Shown: positions 34,029 through 42,093 of the stretch, in pieces
Position numbering within the stretch: the stretch's first letter is position 1
How the letters are laid out: the number at the start of each line of letters is the position of its first letter
Source of the DNA: Ramlibacter tataouinensis
GTDB taxonomy: Bacteria > Pseudomonadota > Gammaproteobacteria > Burkholderiales > Burkholderiaceae_C
Assembly: GCF_027941915.1 (NCBI RefSeq)
Contig: NZ_CP116009.1
Location: forward strand, 620,001 to 684,000
DNA: 64,000 nt
Direction of reading: 5' to 3'
The notes under the pieces: model-generated
Told to the model about the DNA's origin: nothing
Databases searched by the model: none
What the model saw: only the letters and a program-made list of their open reading frames with translations
Program-made: the position numbers and the translations under genes

Positions 34029-35447
34029 ATGCAGACCACCCCGCCTTCGAGCAGCGCGCAGAGCGCCCGCCGCACCCTCCACATCTGGACCCCCGAGGAC
34101 AAGGCCTTCTGGGAGCAGGAGGGCCAGGCCATCGCGCGCCTCAACCTGTGGATCAGCGTGCCGGCCCTGTTCCTGGCGTTCGCGATCTGGCAGGTGTGGA
34201 GCGTGGTGGCCGTCAACCTGCCGGCGCTGGGCTTTCGCTACACGACCGACCAGCTGTTCTGGCTGGCGGCGGCGCCGGCCCTGTCGGGCGCGACGCTGCG
34301 CATCTTCTATGCCTTCATGGTGCCGCTGGTGGGCGGTCGGCGCTGGACGGCGATCTCCACCGCCTCGCTGCTGATCCCGGCCATCGGCATCGGCATCGCC
34401 GTGCAGGACAACACCACCAGCTACCCGACCATGCTGATGCTGGCGCTGCTGTGCGGCTTCGGCGGCGGCAACTTCTCCTCCAGCATGGCCAACATCAGCT
34501 TCTTCTTCCCGAAGGAGCGCAAGGGTTCGGCCCTGGGCGTGAACGCCGGCCTGGGCAACCTGGGGGTGTCGGTGGTGCAGTTCCTCAGCCCGCTGGTGGT
34601 CACGGCCGGGGTCCTGGGCGTGTTCGCCGGCGGTCCGCAGACCATCGTCCGCGGCGGCCAGGAAGTCAACGTGTGGGCCCAGAACGCCGCCTTCATCTGG
34701 GTGCCCTGGATCGCACTGGCGTCGATCGCCGCCTGGTTCGGCATGAACGACATCGCCGAAGCCCGGGCCTCGGTGTCGGCCCAGGCGGCGATCTTCCGGC
34801 GCAAGCACAACTGGCTGATGTGCGTGCTGTACCTGGGGACCTTCGGCTCCTTCATCGGTTATGCGGCCGGCTTCCCGCTGCTGATCCGGGCCCAGTTCCC
34901 CGACGTCAACCCGCTGGCCTTCGCCTGGCTCGGGCCGCTGCTGGGCGCGGTGGTGCGGCCGTTCGGCGGCTGGCTGGCGGACCGCTGGGGCGGCGCGGTG
35001 GTGACGTTCTGGAACTTCGTCGCCATGGCGCTGGGCGTGGTGGGCGTGCTGTGGTTCCTGCCCTCGGGGCCCAGCGGCGGCAGCTTCGCCGGCTTCTTCC
35101 TGGCCTTCCTGGTGCTGTTCGTCACCACCGGCATCGGCAACGGCTCGACCTTCCGCATGATCCCGGTGATCTTCCTGACCCAGGCCCTGCGCGGCGTCGA
35201 CCCGAAGGACACCGAAGCGGTGGCGCGGGCCACCCGCGAGGGCAACACCGAGGGCGCCGCCACGCTGGGCTTCACCGCCGCCATCGGCGCCTACGGCGGC
35301 TTCTTCATCCCCAAGAGCTACGGCACCTCGATCGCCAGCACCGGCGGCCCGGAGGCGGCGCTGTACGTCTTCATCGTCTTCTACCTGCTGTGCATCGCCC
35401 TCACCTGGTGGTACTACAGCCGCAAGGGGGCGGAGATGCCCTGCTGA
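34029..35447 (+). CDS. narK2: Nitrate/nitrite transporter NarK, type 2 (antiport class)
   Basis: A 472-residue major-facilitator protein, longer than the type 1 NarK. A hydrophilic N-terminus (TLHIWTPEDKAFWEQEG) marks NarK2/NarU-type nitrate/nitrite exchangers. The nitrate signatures are CGFGGGNFSSSMANISFFFP in helix 5 and TTGIGNGSTFRMIPVIF in the second half. In denitrifiers the type 1/type 2 pair works together, the antiporter exporting nitrite to the periplasm, where NirK acts. That fits its position directly before nirK, 228 bases away. It is divergently oriented to narK1. Confidence 0.93.
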   Translation: MQTTPPSSSAQSARRTLHIWTPEDKAFWEQEGQAIARLNLWISVPALFLAFAIWQVWSVVAVNLPALGFRYTTDQLFWLAAAPALSGATLRIFYAFMVPLVGGRRWTAISTASLLIPAIGIGIAVQDNTTSYPTMLMLALLCGFGGGNFSSSMANISFFFPKERKGSALGVNAGLGNLGVSVVQFLSPLVVTAGVLGVFAGGPQTIVRGGQEVNVWAQNAAFIWVPWIALASIAAWFGMNDIAEARASVSAQAAIFRRKHNWLMCVLYLGTFGSFIGYAAGFPLLIRAQFPDVNPLAFAWLGPLLGAVVRPFGGWLADRWGGAVVTFWNFVAMALGVVGVLWFLPSGPSGGSFAGFFLAFLVLFVTTGIGNGSTFRMIPVIFLTQALRGVDPKDTEAVARATREGNTEGAATLGFTAAIGAYGGFFIPKSYGTSIASTGGPEAALYVFIVFYLLCIALTWWYYSRKGAEMPC

Positions 35448-35561
35448 GGCGCCGGCGCGGTAGGTGGCGGACCGGTGGCTCGGCGGGCGCGGCGCTGTCC
35501 GCCCGGCCCGCCAGGCGTTTTTCGGGGAAGCGCCCCAAAAGGTGTGCGGAATCGGCACCTT

Positions 35562-35575
35562 TTGACCCGGATCAA
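35562..35575 (+). promoter_or_regulatory. FNR/Dnr-type box upstream of nirK
   Basis: TTGACCCGGATCAA matches the FNR consensus TTGAT-N4-ATCAA except for one base. It is 100 bases before the nirK start codon. A Dnr/Nnr- or FNR-type regulator is expected to activate nirK at low oxygen with NO present. It is the best single match to the consensus in the window together with the ccoN site. Confidence 0.78.
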
Positions 35576-35675
35576 ACGGCTCACCTCGGGTAAACCCTAA
35601 ATTCTTCTCGACGGCTCACAAGGTTGTCGGCCCGCGGGGGCCACCCCCGCGAATCAGAGGAAGCAAGGTTCGAAG

Positions 35676-37181
35676 ATGAAAGCCCCGAAGTTCGCCCCCA
35701 CCGCCGTTGCCGTCGCCCTGCTGTTCGCGGCGGCACCCCTGATCGGCTCGGTCGGTGCGACCGTGGTGACCGGCAAGAACGCCGGCGCCGCCGCCCCGGC
35801 GACCGTAGCCGCCAAGGCCAAGGCCTCCGCCGCCGCCGGCCAGGTCCACAAGATCACGCTCAAGACCGGCATGGCCGGCGGCAAGATGGTCTACCTGGAC
35901 GAGAAGGGCAACGCAAACCCGGTGCTCAAGGGCAAGGTCGGCGACACGCTGGAGATCACCATCGCCAGCGGCGAAGGCGCCGAACACGACATCGTGTTCC
36001 CCGAGCTGAACGTCAACTCGGCCAAGTTCAGCGGCAAGGCCGTGGTCAAGGTGAGCGTGCCGCTGACGAAGGCCGGCAAGTTCACCTACCTCTGCTCCAT
36101 CCCCGGCCACAGGCAGATCGGCATGGAAGGCGTGCTGGAGGTCGAAGGCCCGGCCGGCGCTGCCGCGGCCGCCGCTCCGGCCGCGGTGAAGACGGTCGCC
36201 CTCGGCGCCGCCGCTGCCGACGCCAGGGCGATCGCCCCGGCTGCCGCCCACGCCGTGAGCATCTCGATGGACCCGAACGCGGTGCCCAGGTCGCCCGGCG
36301 CGCGCGCCCCGCAACTGGTGAAGTACCACATCGAGACGGTGGAACTGGAAGGCAAGCTGGACGACGGCACCACCTTCACCTACTGGACCTTCGGCAAGAA
36401 GGTGCCCGGCCCGATGCTGCGGGTCAAGCAGGGCGACACGGTGGAGCTGACCCTGGCCAACAACCCGAACAGCAAGGCGGTGCACTCGATCGACCTGCAC
36501 TCGGTGACCGGCGGCCACGGCGGCGGCGAGCACACCCAGGTGGCGCCCGGCGAATCCAAGACGATCCGCTTCCAGGTGCTCAACCCCGGCCTGTACGTCT
36601 ACCACTGCGCAACGCCTTCGGTGCCGCACCACATCTCGGCCGGCATGTACGGGATGATCCTGGTCGAGCCGCCGCAGGGCCTGCCCAAGGTGGACAAGGA
36701 GTTCTACGTGATGCAGGGCGACCTGTACACCTCGCACGCCTACGGCACCAAGGGCCACCACGAGTACAGCCACCAGCGCGCCGACGACGAGCTGCCCACC
36801 TACTACACCTTCAACGGTGCGGTGGGAGCGCTCGGCAAGGAGCACAAGATGAGCGCCAAGGTCGGCGAGACGGTGCGGGTCTACTTCGGCGTCGGCGGCC
36901 CGAACAAGGTCTCCTCGTTCCACGTGATCGGCGAGATCTTCGACAAGGTCTACAGCGAGGGCTCGATCACCACGGTCAAGAACGACGTGCAGACCACCCT
37001 GGTGGCCCCCGGCGGCGCGACCATCGTGGACTTCAAGGTCAACTACCCCGGCAAGTACATCCTGGTCGACCACGCCCTCTCGCGCGCCGGCAAGGGCCTG
37101 AGCGGCGTGCTGGAAGTCACCGGCCCGGCCGACTCGAAGATCTACCAGCCGCTGGACGGCGGCAAGCACGCGGACCACTGA
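35676..37181 (+). CDS. nirK: Copper nitrite reductase NirK with an added N-terminal cupredoxin domain
   Basis: A 501-residue periplasmic enzyme reducing nitrite to NO. A signal peptide covers about residues 1-29. An extra cupredoxin domain follows at about 55-157 with its own type 1 copper set (H104, C140, H145, M150). An Ala-rich linker leads to a two-domain NirK core: type 1 copper H270, C311, H319, M324; type 2 copper H275, H310, H416; catalytic D273. Classic NirK is about 360-380 residues; this fused form resembles the N-terminal-cupredoxin enzymes known from Hyphomicrobium. The extra domain may be a tethered electron donor. An FNR-type box lies 100 bases upstream and a strong terminator follows. 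Confidence 0.95.
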   Translation: MKAPKFAPTAVAVALLFAAAPLIGSVGATVVTGKNAGAAAPATVAAKAKASAAAGQVHKITLKTGMAGGKMVYLDEKGNANPVLKGKVGDTLEITIASGEGAEHDIVFPELNVNSAKFSGKAVVKVSVPLTKAGKFTYLCSIPGHRQIGMEGVLEVEGPAGAAAAAAPAAVKTVALGAAAADARAIAPAAAHAVSISMDPNAVPRSPGARAPQLVKYHIETVELEGKLDDGTTFTYWTFGKKVPGPMLRVKQGDTVELTLANNPNSKAVHSIDLHSVTGGHGGGEHTQVAPGESKTIRFQVLNPGLYVYHCATPSVPHHISAGMYGMILVEPPQGLPKVDKEFYVMQGDLYTSHAYGTKGHHEYSHQRADDELPTYYTFNGAVGALGKEHKMSAKVGETVRVYFGVGGPNKVSSFHVIGEIFDKVYSEGSITTVKNDVQTTLVAPGGATIVDFKVNYPGKYILVDHALSRAGKGLSGVLEVTGPADSKIYQPLDGGKHADH

Positions 37182-37202
37182 ACGGGTTCGCTGCGAGTGA
37201 GG

Positions 37203-37228
37203 AAGGGGCGCTTCGGCGCCCCTTTTTT
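37203..37228 (+). terminator. Rho-independent terminator after nirK
   Basis: A perfect stem of at least eight pairs (AGGGGCGC at 37204-37211, complement at 37216-37223) with a TTCG tetraloop is followed by a run of T to 37228. It lies 22 bases after the nirK stop, so nirK is probably monocistronic. Confidence 0.92.
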
Positions 37229-37235
37229 CGTTCTC

Positions 37236-37275
37236 GGGCGCGTTGGGCTGGATCCTCCGCCTGCGCGCAGGACGC
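37236..37275. repeat. Dispersed hairpin repeat, degenerate copy 3
   Basis: GGGCGCGTTGGGCTGGATCC followed by TCCGCCTGCGCGCAGGACGC matches the element at 60346-60390 and, more loosely, those at 12241 and 24148. The stem is imperfect (one mismatch), so this copy is decayed. It lies between the nirK terminator and the norB promoter region. Confidence 0.55.
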
Positions 37276-37324
37276 CCAGGCAGGAGCGGTAGACGACGAG
37301 CGGCGAGAGCGGCGCGACCGGCGC

Positions 37325-37338
37325 TTGACGTGCGTCAA
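37325..37338 (+). promoter_or_regulatory. FNR-family box upstream of the DUF2249-norB unit
   Basis: TTGACGTGCGTCAA is a perfect TTGAC-N4-GTCAA inverted repeat centred about 72 bases before the DUF2249 start. An NsrR-like palindrome lies 28 bases downstream of it, so activation by low oxygen/NO and repression by NsrR could meet at one promoter. Confidence 0.7.
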
Positions 37339-37366
37339 GGAGGAAATCAGGCCCATCCCTAGCATT

Positions 37367-37387
37367 AGGTGCATTCCCAATGCACCT
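37367..37387 (+). promoter_or_regulatory. Candidate NsrR operator before DUF2249-norB
   Basis: A perfect palindrome with 9-base arms, AGGTGCATT and AATGCACCT, separated by CCC. The published NsrR motif has the form TGCATT-N3-AATGCA inside a longer palindrome, which this matches exactly in bases and spacing. It ends 16 bases before the DUF2249 start codon, where a bound repressor would block transcription. nsrR itself lies downstream at 40056-40520. Confidence 0.82.
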
Positions 37388-37403
37388 TCAAAAAAGGACT
37401 CCC

Positions 37404-37685
37404 ATGACGACGGCAGCATCCCGCATCGACGTTCGCAGCATCGCCCCGCGCGAGCGCCATCCGCTGATCTTCTCCACCTTCGGCGCGCTCGCCACGGGCC
37501 AGTCGCTGGAGCTGGTCAACGACCACGATCCCCGGCCGCTGTACTACCAGTTCAACGACCAGATGCCCGGCCAGTTCGAGTGGACCTACCTCGAGCAGGG
37601 CCCCGAGACCTGGCGCGTGGCCATCACCCGCCTGAAGGCCCCGCACGGCACCAACGGCTCGTGCTGCGGCTCGTGCGGAGGCTGA
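37404..37685 (+). CDS. DUF2249 domain protein with a C-terminal Cys-Gly tail, upstream of norB
   Basis: A 93-residue soluble protein. The DUF2249 fold runs from IDVRSIAPRERHPLIF through VNDHDPRPLYYQF to WRVAITR. The C-terminus ends in GSCCGSCGG. The ATG at 37404 is used because it has AAGGA upstream and the NsrR site overlaps the earlier alternative start. DUF2249 proteins are often found with NO reductase and hemerythrins in NsrR/FNR regulons, and no biochemical role is established. The cysteine-rich tail could bind metal or react with NO. It lies 36 bases before norB and is probably co-transcribed. Confidence 0.88.
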   Translation: MTTAASRIDVRSIAPRERHPLIFSTFGALATGQSLELVNDHDPRPLYYQFNDQMPGQFEWTYLEQGPETWRVAITRLKAPHGTNGSCCGSCGG

Positions 37686-37721
37686 TCCCCATTCCCCACT
37701 TCAACTTCGGATGAAGACATC

Positions 37722-39998
37722 ATGAAAAGCAACAACCTGTTGTGGCGCTGGCTGGGATTCATATTCGTCCTGTCCTTCGGCGCCCTCGGCTACCTGGGCT
37801 GGCAGATCTACCAGTCGGCCCCGCCCATCCCCAACCAGGTGGTCACCACCAAGGGCGAGGTGCTGTTCACCGGCGAGCAGATCCGCCAGGGCCAGCAGGT
37901 CTGGCTCGCGGCCGGCGGCCAGCAGCAGGGCTCCGTCTGGGGCCACGGCGCCTACCTGGCGCCCGACTGGTCGGCCGACTGGCTGCACCGCGAGGCGGTG
38001 GCGCTGCGCGAGCTGCGCGCCAAGGCGATCAAGAGCGATCCGGCCGCCCTGAGCGCCGGCGAGCGCGGCGCCGTCGATGCCTCCCTCAAGGAGGAGATGC
38101 GCGCCAACACCTATGACGCCGCCACCGGCAACGTCACGGTGTCGCCGCAGCGCGCGCAGGCGATCCGCGAGACTGCCGCGCACTACCTGGCCCTGTTCGG
38201 CAACGACCAGAGCCTGGACAAGCTGCGTTCGCAGTACTCGATGGTGGAGGACAACGTGCCGGACCGCGCCGACCGCGAGGCGCTGGCCGCGTTCTTCTTC
38301 TGGACCTCCTGGTCGGCCACCACCGACCGCCCCGGCGAGACCGGCCTGTCGTACACCAGCAACTGGCCGCACGAGCCGCTGGTCGGCAACACCCTGACCG
38401 CCTCGGCCGCCGTCTGGTCGATGGCCAGCATCATCCTGCTGCTGGCCGCCATCGCCGCCATGCTGTGGCTGTTCGGCGCCGGCAAGCACGAGGACGAGCC
38501 GCAGCCGCCCAAGGCCGATCCGCTGGCGGGCGTGGTCGCCACGCCGTCCATGAAGGCCACCCGCAAGTACTTCTTCGTGGTGGTGGGCCTGATCCTGCTG
38601 CAGATCGCGATGGGCATCCTGACCGCCCACTACACCGTGGAAGGCAACGCCCTGTTCGGCATCCCGCTGGGCGAAGTGCTGCCCTACGTGACCAGCCGCA
38701 CCATCCACACCCAGGTCGGCATCTTCTGGATCGCCACCGCCTGGCTGGCCACCGGCCTGTACCTCGCGCCCATGCTGGGCGGCAAGGAACCGAAGTTCCA
38801 GAAGCTCGGGGTCGACTTCCTGTTCTACGCGCTGGTCGCCATCGTGGTCGGCTCGACCGCGACCGGCTGGCTCGGCACCCTGCAGCGCAGCGGCACCGAC
38901 TTCTCCTTCTGGCTGGGCAACCAGGGCCTGGAGTTCACCAGCATGGGCCGCATCTGGCAGTACCTGCTGTTCGTGGGCCTGATCCTGTGGGCCGTGCTGC
39001 TGGGCCGCGCCCTGTGGCCGGCGCTGAAGACGCCGTCGGAGAGCCGCGGCCTGATCGCCATGGTGTTCCTGTCGGCCACCTGCATCGCGGGCTTCTACGC
39101 CACCTCGCTCACCTGGGGCCAGCACACCCACTACTCGATGGTCGAGTACTGGCGCTGGTGGCTGGTCCACCTGTGGGTGGAAGGCTTCTTCGAGGTGTTC
39201 GCCACCGCTGCCATCGCGCTGATCTTCACCAAGGTGGGCCTGGTGCGCGCCTCCAGCGCCAACCGCGCCATCGTCGCCGAGACCATCGTGTTCCTGTTCG
39301 GCGGCATCCTGGGCACGCTGCACCACCTGTACTTCACCGGCACGCCGACCTCGGTGATCGCCATCGGCGCCGTGTTCTCGGCGCTGGAAGTGGTGCCGCT
39401 GACGCTGATCGGCCTGGAGGCGCTCGCCACCTGGCGCCGCACGCAGGGCGTGGCCTGGCTGCAGGCCTACAAGTGGCCCGTGCTGTTCTTCGTCGCCGTG
39501 GGCTTCTGGAACACGGTGGGCGCCGGCCTGCTGGGCTTCGCCATCAACCCGCCCGCCGCGCTGTACTACGTGCAGGGCCTGAACATGACGCCGGCCCACG
39601 GCCACGCCGCCCTGTTCGGTGTCTACGGCATGCTGGGCATCGGCCTGATGCTGTTCTGCCTGCGCGGCCTGTATGCGCGCCACCTGCACGCCGACAACCT
39701 GCTCAAGCCCGCCTTCTGGGCGCTGAACATCGGCCTGGCCGGCATGGTGTTCTTGTCGCTGCTGCCGGCCGGCATCTACCAGGCCTGGGCCAGCATCACC
39801 GAGGGCCTGTGGTACGCCCGCTCGCCCGAGATCGTGCAGTCCGCCGTCATGCACACGCTGGTGTGGATGCGGGTGCCGGGCGACATCGTCTTCGCCGGGG
39901 GCGCCGCGATCCTGGCGGTCTACGTGCTGCGCCTGCTCGGCCGCGGCGGCCGGCGCGAAGCCAAGGTACCGGTGGGGGCTGCCACGGCACGCCGCTGA
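37722..39998 (+). CDS. norB: Quinol-dependent nitric oxide reductase (qNor, NorB/NorZ)
   Basis: A 758-residue single-subunit NO reductase. An N-terminal helix (about residues 9-31) and a soluble domain of about 200 residues replace the NorC subunit. A haem-copper-type core of 12 helices follows, with histidine sites in HTQVGIFWIATAWL, HHLYFTGTP and TPAHGHAALFGVYG and the glutamates of WVEGFFEVFATAA. It reduces two NO to N2O with quinol electrons. No norC is present, consistent with qNor. The gene ends 12 bases before a terminator. Regulation by the upstream NsrR operator and FNR-type box is likely. Confidence 0.96.
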   Translation: MKSNNLLWRWLGFIFVLSFGALGYLGWQIYQSAPPIPNQVVTTKGEVLFTGEQIRQGQQVWLAAGGQQQGSVWGHGAYLAPDWSADWLHREAVALRELRAKAIKSDPAALSAGERGAVDASLKEEMRANTYDAATGNVTVSPQRAQAIRETAAHYLALFGNDQSLDKLRSQYSMVEDNVPDRADREALAAFFFWTSWSATTDRPGETGLSYTSNWPHEPLVGNTLTASAAVWSMASIILLLAAIAAMLWLFGAGKHEDEPQPPKADPLAGVVATPSMKATRKYFFVVVGLILLQIAMGILTAHYTVEGNALFGIPLGEVLPYVTSRTIHTQVGIFWIATAWLATGLYLAPMLGGKEPKFQKLGVDFLFYALVAIVVGSTATGWLGTLQRSGTDFSFWLGNQGLEFTSMGRIWQYLLFVGLILWAVLLGRALWPALKTPSESRGLIAMVFLSATCIAGFYATSLTWGQHTHYSMVEYWRWWLVHLWVEGFFEVFATAAIALIFTKVGLVRASSANRAIVAETIVFLFGGILGTLHHLYFTGTPTSVIAIGAVFSALEVVPLTLIGLEALATWRRTQGVAWLQAYKWPVLFFVAVGFWNTVGAGLLGFAINPPAALYYVQGLNMTPAHGHAALFGVYGMLGIGLMLFCLRGLYARHLHADNLLKPAFWALNIGLAGMVFLSLLPAGIYQAWASITEGLWYARSPEIVQSAVMHTLVWMRVPGDIVFAGGAAILAVYVLRLLGRGGRREAKVPVGAATARR

Positions 39999-40010
39999 CC
40001 GACCGAACCG

Positions 40011-40035
40011 GGGCCGGCGCGAGCCGGCCCTTTTT
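40011..40035 (+). terminator. Rho-independent terminator between norB and nsrR
   Basis: An 8-base perfect GC stem (GGGCCGGC at 40011-40018, complement at 40023-40030) with a 4-base loop is followed by five T. It ends only 20 bases before the nsrR start, leaving no room for a separate promoter after it. nsrR expression may therefore depend on read-through or on a promoter inside norB. Confidence 0.88.
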
Positions 40036-40055
40036 CCTTCTGCAGGACCCCAGCC

Positions 40056-40520
40056 ATGAAACTCACCGCCTTCACCGACTACAGCCTGCGCGTGCTGATC
40101 TACCTGGCCAGCCGGCCCGGCCAGCGCGCCACCATCGCCCAGGTCGCCCAGGCCTTCCAGGTCTCGGAGAACCACCTGGTCAAGGTGGTGCACTTCCTGG
40201 GCAAGGCCGGCTGGCTGAAGAACGTGCGCGGCAAGGGCGGCGGCCTGGAGCTGGCCCGCCCGGCCGACCGCATCGGCATCGCCGACGTGGTGCGCGACGC
40301 CGAGGGCGACACCCGCGTGGCCGAATGCTTCGGCGGCCAGGGCAGTTGCGTGATCGGCCCCGTGTGCAAGCTGCGCAATGTCATGGGCGATGCCGTGGCG
40401 GCCTTCTATGCCGTGCTGGCCCGCTATACGCTCGAGGACCTGGTGCGCAACCGCGACGAGCTGGCCGCCATCCTGTTCCAACCCGTGGCCGGCCAGGAGC
40501 CGGCAAGGAGCCGCGCATGA
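40056..40520 (+). CDS. nsrR: NO-sensing Rrf2-family repressor NsrR
   Basis: A 154-residue Rrf2-family protein starting MKLTAFTDYSLRVLIYLA, the characteristic NsrR beginning. It has a winged helix with SENHLVKVVHFLGKAG and the three cluster cysteines C91, C98 and C104 in ECFGGQGSCVIGPVC. NsrR carries an Fe-S cluster that NO destroys, releasing repression of NO-detoxifying genes. The perfect NsrR-like palindrome before DUF2249-norB is the obvious target. It overlaps the DUF59 gene by four bases, so the two are coupled. Confidence 0.95.
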   Translation: MKLTAFTDYSLRVLIYLASRPGQRATIAQVAQAFQVSENHLVKVVHFLGKAGWLKNVRGKGGGLELARPADRIGIADVVRDAEGDTRVAECFGGQGSCVIGPVCKLRNVMGDAVAAFYAVLARYTLEDLVRNRDELAAILFQPVAGQEPARSRA

Positions 40521-40852
40521 TCGAAGACCTGCCGTTCCCGTTCGAGCTGCCCGAGGAGCTGCAGCTGCCGGTGCTGGAGGCGCTGCAGCGCGTGGTCGAT
40601 CCCGAGGTGGCGATGAACATCGTCGACGTCGGGCTGGTGTATGGCGTGCAGCTGGCCGGCCAGGAGATCCAGCTGGAGATCACCATGACCTCGGCCGCCT
40701 GCCCGGTGGCCGACGTCATCATGGACGACATCGAGCGCGAGCTCGACCGCGTCCTGCCGCTCGAGTACACCGTCCGCACCGAACTCGTCTGGGATCCGCC
40801 CTGGACACCCGATCGCATGAGCGAATCGGCCCGCAACTTCATGGGCTGGTGA
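40517..40852 (+). CDS. DUF59/MIP18-family metal-sulfur cluster assembly factor
   Basis: A 111-residue protein. After a short acidic leader comes the MIP18/SufT-like domain: LEALQRVVDPEVAMNIVDVG, then ITMTSAACPVADVIMDDI with the conserved Cys. Such proteins help load Fe-S clusters onto targets. Encoded in an overlap with nsrR (ATGA), it may repair or supply Fe-S clusters damaged by NO, including that of NsrR; this is inference from context. Its stop overlaps the next gene's start (TGATG). Confidence 0.88.
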   Translation: MIEDLPFPFELPEELQLPVLEALQRVVDPEVAMNIVDVGLVYGVQLAGQEIQLEITMTSAACPVADVIMDDIERELDRVLPLEYTVRTELVWDPPWTPDRMSESARNFMGW

Positions 40853-41994
40853 TGCGCCCGCCCGCCCGCGAGCGCCCCGGCCGCGGCGAGCCGGCTTCGC
40901 CCGCCGTCCGCGCCGGCGGCGTGGTCCTGCTGCTGTGCATCGCCGCGGCGCTGCTGTCCGCCGTGGCCGGCGGCCTGCTGCGCGCCGGCGTGCCGCTGGC
41001 CGGCGCCGGCGCGCCCGACTGGCTCGGACAAGCGGCGGTGCAGCACGCCGCGCTGATGATCTGCGCCTTCATGGGCACGGTGATCGCGGTCGAGCGCGCC
41101 GTCGCCGTCAAGCTGGCGATCGCCTGGCTGGCACCCGCGGCCTCGGCGCTGGCCGGGCCGCTGCTGCTGCTCGGGCATCCGGGCGCGGCCGGCGGCCTGC
41201 TGGTCGCGGCCGGCGCCGTGTTCGTCGGCGTCAACATGGTGGTGGTGCGGCGCCAGAACGAGCCCCACACCGAGCTGCTGCTGGCCAGCGCGCTGGCCTG
41301 GCTGGCCGGCAACCTGCTGTTCGCCCTGGGCTTCGCCCCGGCCGCGGTGGTGCCCTGGTGGTTCGCCTTCCTGGTGATGACGATCGCCGCCGAGCGGCTG
41401 GAGATGACGCGGCTGATGCGCCGCCGGCGCGGCGCCCTGCCGGCGCTGGTGGCCCTGCTGGCGCTGCTGGTGGCCGGCTCGACCCTGTCGGCCGCCGAGC
41501 CCGTGGCCGGCGGCGTGCTGTACGGCGCCGCGCTGCTCGGCCTGGCGCTCTGGCTGCTGGCCTTCGACATCGCCCGGCGCACCCTGTTCACGCACGGGCT
41601 GTCGCGCTACATGGCCGTCTGCCTGCTGGGCGGCTACGCCTGGCTGGCGATCGGCGGGCTGGCCTGGGCCGCCACCGCGCTCGGCGCGAATTGGCGCGAC
41701 ACCGCCCTGCATGCGCTGGGCCTGGGCTTCGTGTTCAGCATGATGATGGGCCACGCGCCGGTGATCCTGCCGGCGGTGGCGCGGGTCAAGCTGCTGTTCG
41801 GCTGGCCGTTCTACCTGCCGCTGGCGCTGCTGCACGGCTCGCTGCTGCTGCGGCTGGGCCTGCGCGGCCTGGACGCCGGCTGGCTGCCGCGCGGCGCCGG
41901 GCTGAACGCCGCGGCCATCGCGCTGTTCGCGGCGACGGCCGCCGGCGCCGTGGTCGCCTGGCGGCGGCGCCATGACCGCCCCCGCGCCGGCTGA
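40852..41994 (+). CDS. Polytopic membrane protein, NnrS-like, in the NO island
   Basis: A 380-residue protein with about 10-12 hydrophobic helices and almost no large loops. Late motifs GLGFVFSMMMGHAPVILPAV and KLLFGWPFYLPLALLHGSL, with conserved His, recall NnrS-family proteins, and an early HAALMICAFMGTVIAVERAV also fits. NnrS is a haem- and copper-containing membrane protein linked to NO resistance. The match is weaker than for the gene at 45752, so the family call is tentative. It is coupled to the DUF59 gene by a one-base overlap. Confidence 0.7.
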   Translation: MRPPARERPGRGEPASPAVRAGGVVLLLCIAAALLSAVAGGLLRAGVPLAGAGAPDWLGQAAVQHAALMICAFMGTVIAVERAVAVKLAIAWLAPAASALAGPLLLLGHPGAAGGLLVAAGAVFVGVNMVVVRRQNEPHTELLLASALAWLAGNLLFALGFAPAAVVPWWFAFLVMTIAAERLEMTRLMRRRRGALPALVALLALLVAGSTLSAAEPVAGGVLYGAALLGLALWLLAFDIARRTLFTHGLSRYMAVCLLGGYAWLAIGGLAWAATALGANWRDTALHALGLGFVFSMMMGHAPVILPAVARVKLLFGWPFYLPLALLHGSLLLRLGLRGLDAGWLPRGAGLNAAAIALFAATAAGAVVAWRRRHDRPRAG

Positions 41995-42093
41995 GTTGAT
42001 CTGCGTCAGCCTGCTGCAGCCGCGCACGCCTAGGATTTCGGCCCACATGCATCCTCCGAATTCCCCCCTCGACGAGACCCCCCGAACGACCCC

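Noticed and set aside
41996..42009. TTGATCTGCGTCAG as an FNR box for the nitronate monooxygenase-like gene
   Set aside because: It has imperfect symmetry, overlaps the preceding stop codon, and is 85 bases from an uncertain TTG start. Kept only as a weak member in the box finding.
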